A stretch of DNA of 64,000 nt, taken from the NCBI RefSeq assembly GCF_042697365.1, contig NZ_CP137604.1; one strand, written 5' to 3'. Made by a program: the position numbers and the translations under genes. The notes under the pieces were generated by a model that was not told the DNA's origin, made no database searches, and was given only the letters and a program-made list of their open reading frames with translations. Position 1 is the first letter of the stretch. The number at the start of each line of letters is the position of its first letter. This document shows positions 60,605-64,000 of the stretch, one piece after another. The stretch is from Brucella pseudintermedia. GTDB lineage: Bacteria; Pseudomonadota; Alphaproteobacteria; Rhizobiales; Rhizobiaceae.

Positions 60605-60682
60605 TCATCAGAACCGCTCTAAGCATCTGTGTTCTCGCATTATCCAACGCAAAAGCGCTTCGCACTTTTGCTGGAAATGCTC
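60605..60682 (-). repeat. Palindromic repeat, family A, after livK
   Basis: In livK orientation it begins GAGCATTTCCAGCAAAAGTG two bases after the stop and continues AAGCGCTTTTGCGTTGGATA, then AGAGCGGTTC. Its core is nearly identical to the other copies and to the riboswitch insert. Confidence 0.8.
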
Positions 60683-60684
60683 GA

Positions 60685-61800
60685 TTACTTCTGGAAGTAA
60701 TTATACTTGCCGTCTTCACCCTTGCGCCATTCAAACATCACGTAAGGCGAAAGGCTCGGATCGCCCTTTGCATCGAAGGTGATGTCGCCAAGCACGGTCT
60801 TGAACGGACCCTTTTCCTTCATCGCGGTCGCGACTTCCTGCGGGTCGTTGCTGCCGGCAGCGTTGGCTGCGTTCACCAGCGACTGCACGCCGGCATAGGC
60901 ATAGAACGTATAGGCTTCCGGCTCAAAACCCTTGTCGCGGAATGCCTTGATGAGTTCGGCATTGGCATTATCGTCACGCGGATCGGGACCGAAGGTGTTC
61001 ATCACGCCTGCCACTGCATCACCGGCAATCGAGGCAAGTTCGTTGGACACGATGCCATCGCCCGAAATGAACTGGGCCTTGAGGCCCTGATCGGCCGTCT
61101 GGCGGATCAGAAGTCCGGCTTCCGGGTGCATGCCGCCCCAGTAAACCGCGGTGATTCCGGCAGCCTTCATCTTGGAGATGAGTGCGGAGAAATCCTTGTC
61201 GCCCTGGTTCACGCCTTCGTAGAGCGTTTCCTTCATGCCGCTTTCGTTGAGCGACTTCTTGGTCTCGTCGGCAAGGCCCTGACCATAAGGGGTCTTGTCG
61301 TGCAGGATCGCGACTTTGCCGTCCTTGTAATTGTCGGCCATGTATTTGCCGGCGACGATACCCTGCTTGTCGTCGCGACGGCAGGTGCGGAACGTGTTCC
61401 ACAGGTCGCGCTCGGTGAAGGTCGGGTTGGTGGTGCCGGGCGCAATCATCAGCACGCCGTTTTCGGCATAGATGTCGGAAGTCGGAATGCTGACGCCGGA
61501 ATTGAAGTGACCGATGACGAACTGGACGCCATCGCCCACGAACTTGTTTGCAACCGAAATGCCCTGCTTCGGATCGGCGGCGTCGTCGCCATAGACGATC
61601 GTGATCTGCTCGCCGTTCATGCCGCCCTTGGCATTGGCTTCCGCGACAGCCGCTTCGACACCGCGCTTGATCTGCTCGCCAAAAGCCGCCTGGCTGCCGG
61701 TCAGCGGTGCGCCGACGCCGAGCTGGACGTCGGCAAACGATACGCCGCCCATTGCAACAAGTGCGGAGAGGCAGACGCCGCAGAATAAGGATTTTTTCAT
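60685..61800 (-). CDS. Branched-chain amino acid ABC transporter, binding protein (paralog 1)
   Basis: From ATG 61800 the 371-residue precursor has a signal peptide (MKKSLFCGVCLSALVAMGGVSFA) and the LIV-binding fold: VQLGVGAPLTGSQAAFGEQI, GHFNSGVSIPTSDIY near residue 99, DKTPYGQGLADETKK near 178 and ISGDGIVSNELASIAGDAV near 254. It binds branched-chain amino acids in the periplasm and feeds the Liv transporter. It shares long identical stretches with the protein at 62226-63341, and both have 371 residues. Confidence 0.9.
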   Translation of the reverse strand: MKKSLFCGVCLSALVAMGGVSFADVQLGVGAPLTGSQAAFGEQIKRGVEAAVAEANAKGGMNGEQITIVYGDDAADPKQGISVANKFVGDGVQFVIGHFNSGVSIPTSDIYAENGVLMIAPGTTNPTFTERDLWNTFRTCRRDDKQGIVAGKYMADNYKDGKVAILHDKTPYGQGLADETKKSLNESGMKETLYEGVNQGDKDFSALISKMKAAGITAVYWGGMHPEAGLLIRQTADQGLKAQFISGDGIVSNELASIAGDAVAGVMNTFGPDPRDDNANAELIKAFRDKGFEPEAYTFYAYAGVQSLVNAANAAGSNDPQEVATAMKEKGPFKTVLGDITFDAKGDPSLSPYVMFEWRKGEDGKYNYFQK

Positions 61801-62225
61801 TTCAGTTGCTCCCACTAAAACGCATCCCGGAGGCTTGAACCGTTCCCGGACACGCATAAAAACAGTCATTCAGAGCGGCGACCGGATGACCGCCGTTTTG
61901 CAGGCACGCGCAGCGACAACGAAGCACCACGCACAACCCGATATTCAAATAGGAGACCGGCATCAGCCTTGGAACGCGATCCGGGCCTGAAATCGCCCAA
62001 GCCGCAACTGATCCTCCCACCAGAATTGCAAGGCCAGACATAGAGATTCGCCCTATATCTGGAAGCGATTATAGATAGATTCTCTTTCTGAAAGAAAGTA
62101 AAGTAATGATTTCATCTATATCCTGCATTTCCTGCATGACTTTATGCGGAGCCGAGCCATAAAATAAAAATGCCCGGCATAAAGCCGGGCATCTCCATTT
62201 GGTTGGGAAAGAATATAAGCGAAAC
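61801..62225. other. Intergenic region between the two livK paralogs
   Basis: These 425 bases are AT-rich in part and hold the promoter of the 60685-61800 gene and the terminator of the 62226-63341 gene (62161-62192). A small dyad CTTTC-TGAAA-GAAAG lies near 62084-62100. No credible ORF is seen. Confidence 0.6.
62161..62192 (-). terminator. Terminator of livK paralog 2
   Basis: ATGCCCGGC and GCCGGGCAT pair around ATAAA. On the minus strand it is followed by TTTTTATTTT. Confidence 0.87.
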
Positions 62226-63341
62226 TTACTGTTGAACGTAAGTAAATTTTCCGTCTGCGCCCTTTTCCCACTTGTACATGACATAGCCAGGAAGCTTCGG
62301 ATCGCCCTTTTCGTCATAGGACAAGTCGCCGAGCACGGTCTTGAACGGACCCTTTTCCTTGAGCGCCTTGGCGACTTCCTGCGGGTCGTTGCTGCCAGCA
62401 GCCTTTGCGGCCTGCGCCAGCGACTGAACAGCCGCATAGGAATAGAGCGTGTAGGCTTCAGGCTCGAAACCGGCATCGCGGAACTTCTTCACCAGTTCGG
62501 CATTGTCCGGGTTGTTGCGCGGATCGGGACCGAAGGTGTTGAGCGTGCCTTCGACAGCCGGACCGGCAATCGAAGCCAGTTCGTTGGAAACGATGCCATC
62601 GCCCGAGATGAACTGGGCCTTCACACCCTGATCGGCCAACTGGCGGATGATGAGACCGGCTTCCGGATGCAGGCCACCCCAGTAAACCACCGTCACGCCA
62701 GCCTGCTTGAGCTTGGCGATCAGGGCGGAGAAGTCCTTTTCACCGACGTTCACGCCTTCATAAAGCGCTTCCTTGGTGCCAAGTTCGTTGAGCTTCTTCT
62801 TGGTCTCGTCGGCAAGGCCCTGGCCATAAGGCGTCTTGTCGTGAATGACGGCGATCTTCGCATCCTTGAAATGGTCGAAGATATACTGGCCAGCAACGAT
62901 GCCCTGCTGGTCGTCACGGCCGCAGGTGCGGAACGTATTCCAGAGCTGGCGCTCGGTATAGACCGGGTTGGTTGCAGCAGGCGAGATTTCGAGAATGCCG
63001 TTTTCAGCATAGACTTCTGAAGCCGGGATCGAAACGCCCGAGTTGAAGTGGCCGATAACATATTTCACGCCATCGGCTGCGAACTTGTTGGCAACCGAAA
63101 TGCCCTGCTTCGGATCCGAAACGTCATCCCCGAGCGTGATCGAGATTTTCTCGCCATTGATGCCGCCCGCATCGTTGACTTCCTTGATAGCGGCTTCCGC
63201 GCCCTTCTGGATCTGCGCGCCATAAACGGCGTTCGGACCGGTCAAAGGCGCACCGATACCCAGAATTACATCAGCCCAAGCCGAGCCCCCGAAAGACATG
63301 ACTGCCGCAAGAGCAACGCCTGCCAAAAGTGATTTCTTCAT
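62226..63341 (-). CDS. Branched-chain amino acid ABC transporter, binding protein (paralog 2)
   Basis: From ATG 63341 the 371-residue precursor has a signal peptide (MKKSLLAGVALAAVMSFGGSAWA) and the same fold as paralog 1: VILGIGAPLTGPNAVYGAQIQ, GHFNSGVSIPASEVY, ISGDGIVSNELASIAGPAV. It has its own terminator and is separated from the upstream DUF6867 gene by another terminator, so it can be expressed independently. Two binding proteins for one transporter may widen the amino acid range. Confidence 0.9.
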   Translation of the reverse strand: MKKSLLAGVALAAVMSFGGSAWADVILGIGAPLTGPNAVYGAQIQKGAEAAIKEVNDAGGINGEKISITLGDDVSDPKQGISVANKFAADGVKYVIGHFNSGVSIPASEVYAENGILEISPAATNPVYTERQLWNTFRTCGRDDQQGIVAGQYIFDHFKDAKIAVIHDKTPYGQGLADETKKKLNELGTKEALYEGVNVGEKDFSALIAKLKQAGVTVVYWGGLHPEAGLIIRQLADQGVKAQFISGDGIVSNELASIAGPAVEGTLNTFGPDPRNNPDNAELVKKFRDAGFEPEAYTLYSYAAVQSLAQAAKAAGSNDPQEVAKALKEKGPFKTVLGDLSYDEKGDPKLPGYVMYKWEKGADGKFTYVQQ

Positions 63342-63460
63342 TGTTGGAACTCCCATCCTTGTATTTACCCCGAAACGATGTTTTGCATCGCCTTATTTTC
63401 TTGCTGATTACTCAGCAATATCTACGCTGAATCTAATTACTGTCAACGTGATCTTGTAAA

Positions 63461-63489
63461 AAAGCTTCGCCGCATGACGGCGAAGCTTT
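63461..63489 (-). terminator. Terminator after the DUF6867 gene
   Basis: AAAGCTTCGCCG and CGGCGAAGCTTT pair perfectly over 12 bases around CATGA. On the minus strand it is followed by a T-run. Confidence 0.87.
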
Positions 63490-63493
63490 GAAA

Positions 63494-63838
63494 TTATTTT
63501 GCCTTCCAGCTAAGCGGCGAAGCTTTTTCATAAAGCCAGCCATACTGCCGCACCATTTGCTTGGTGCGGGTGTAGCGAAAACCGACCGTGCCAATGATCA
63601 TCAGGACGATCGTATCCACCAGATAGTAGTGCAAAGAAAGAAGCGTTCCCTCAAACAGCGCGAAGTGGATGAAGCGCACTGCGGCACCGAGCGGGATCAG
63701 GTAGATCAGCAGCTGCGGATAGGTGCGCCAGGTCGAGGCACAGGCACGTCCCGTCATCCAGGCAGCCCAGCCGCCAAGCAGACAGGTGATGAGGAAAAAC
63801 AACCAGAACGACGGTTCTTCGTAGAGAATACCCTGCAT
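63494..63838 (-). CDS. DUF6867 membrane protein of the liv operon
   Basis: The 114-residue protein has three hydrophobic helices (about residues 10-30, 42-60 and 68-88): FWLFFLITCLLGGWAAWMTG, LLIYLIPLGAAVRFIHFALF and YYLVDTIVLMIIGTVGF. Such a protein is commonly found beside livF in Rhizobiales and is annotated DUF6867; its role in transport is not known. It starts 9 bases after the livF stop, so it is part of the liv operon. Confidence 0.78.
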   Translation of the reverse strand: MQGILYEEPSFWLFFLITCLLGGWAAWMTGRACASTWRTYPQLLIYLIPLGAAVRFIHFALFEGTLLSLHYYLVDTIVLMIIGTVGFRYTRTKQMVRQYGWLYEKASPLSWKAK

Positions 63839-63847
63839 TTTATCCTC

Positions 63848-64000
63848 CTAGTGCCTTCCGCCTTCGAGATAGGCCGCGCGGACTTCCGGATCGGCCAGCA
63901 GTTCACGGCCTGCGCCGCTCATGGTGATCGAGCCGTTGACCATCACATAGCCGCGGTCTGCGAGCTTCAGCGCACCGAATGCGTTCTGCTCGACGAGGAA
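63848..64000 (-). CDS. livF: Branched-chain amino acid ABC transporter ATPase LivF (3' end only)
   Basis: The last 50 codons read in from the window edge. The sequence LKLADRGYVMVNGSITMSG, then ELLADPEVRAAYLEGGRH, is the C-terminal end of LivF-type ATPases. The protein couples ATP use to branched-chain amino acid import. Its stop at 63848 is followed closely by the DUF6867 gene. The rest lies outside the window. Confidence 0.85.
   Translation of the reverse strand, partial: FLVEQNAFGALKLADRGYVMVNGSITMSGAGRELLADPEVRAAYLEGGRH

Noticed and set aside
60562..61788. A 408-codon plus-strand frame opposite the livK gene
   Set aside because: Antisense shadow; the minus strand gives a clear binding protein with a signal peptide.
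1..64000. CRISPR array or cas genes
   Set aside because: No regularly spaced direct repeats and no Cas-like protein were seen; the dispersed repeats are palindromic and unevenly placed.
1..64000. tRNA or rRNA genes
   Set aside because: No cloverleaf-like segment or rRNA-like stretch was recognised by eye; a tRNAscan run would be needed to be certain.

Overview
The window looks like a piece of the main chromosome of an alphaproteobacterium of the Brucella/Ochrobactrum group (Rhizobiales). The evidence is protein similarity recognised by eye: TrcR (DUF1013), CarD, RpoH2, DUF1192, DUF2312, a DUF6867 protein beside liv genes, and pyruvate carboxylase. The zapA-6S RNA-fau neighbourhood and dispersed palindromic repeats resembling those known in Brucella fit the same group. 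Species was not determined. Most of the sequence is ordinary core genome with dense operons and moderately high GC.

Layout. 1-4.35 kb (minus): partial TerC, YmdB-like phosphodiesterase, fau, a START-like membrane protein, 6S RNA, zapA and a DUF4164 coiled coil. 4.7-12.1 kb: central carbon cluster tkt, gap, a glycolipid-binding-like gene, pgk, a PQQ-type sugar dehydrogenase (minus) and class I aldolase. 12.5-16.3 kb: prpE, an SDR, a DUF1127-like mini-protein and a WYL regulator. 16.3-23.7 kb: trcR, quinone oxidoreductase, an MFS transporter, two DUF465 proteins, purEK, rpmJ and a TPR protein. 23.9-30.7 kb: pyk with a DUF1036 gene, N-formylglutamate hydrolase, DUF2312, an aldo/keto reductase, an ABC-F ATPase and a glycine-zipper lipoprotein. 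30.9-35.2 kb: thiN, and divergently a TPP riboswitch driving thiBPQ. 35.3-44.3 kb: an M48 lipoprotein protease, a MOSC protein, rpoH2, carD, fdxA, an S4 protein and a SUV3-like helicase. 45-50.4 kb: thiolase, a GlcG/HbpS protein, a complete IS5-family insertion sequence, rpmF, mtgA and ispA. 50.4-56.6 kb: an HxlR/MFS pair with clear operators, ispG, a 3-hydroxybutyrate dehydrogenase-like SDR, and an MFS/DeoR operon. 56.9-64 kb: pyc, two paralogous branched-chain amino acid binding proteins, DUF6867 and the end of livF.

How it works together. The window holds much of lower glycolysis and the non-oxidative pentose phosphate pathway (tkt, gap, pgk, fda, pyk), anaplerosis (pyc), propionate activation (prpE), C4/ketone metabolism (thiolase, bdhA-like), thiamine uptake and activation (thiBPQ plus thiN under TPP control), isoprenoid synthesis (ispG, ispA) and amino acid uptake (liv).

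Most interesting signal. Two families of short palindromic repeats sit immediately after stop codons at six separate genes (pyk, the GlcG-like gene, ispG, livK, the aldo/keto reductase and the bdhA-like gene), with 0-2 bases between stop and repeat. Four copies of one family all point the same way relative to the gene. One further copy forms the extended P3 arm of the TPP riboswitch, and another encodes the last residues of an MFS transporter. All calls were made by reading the sequence; no database search was run.
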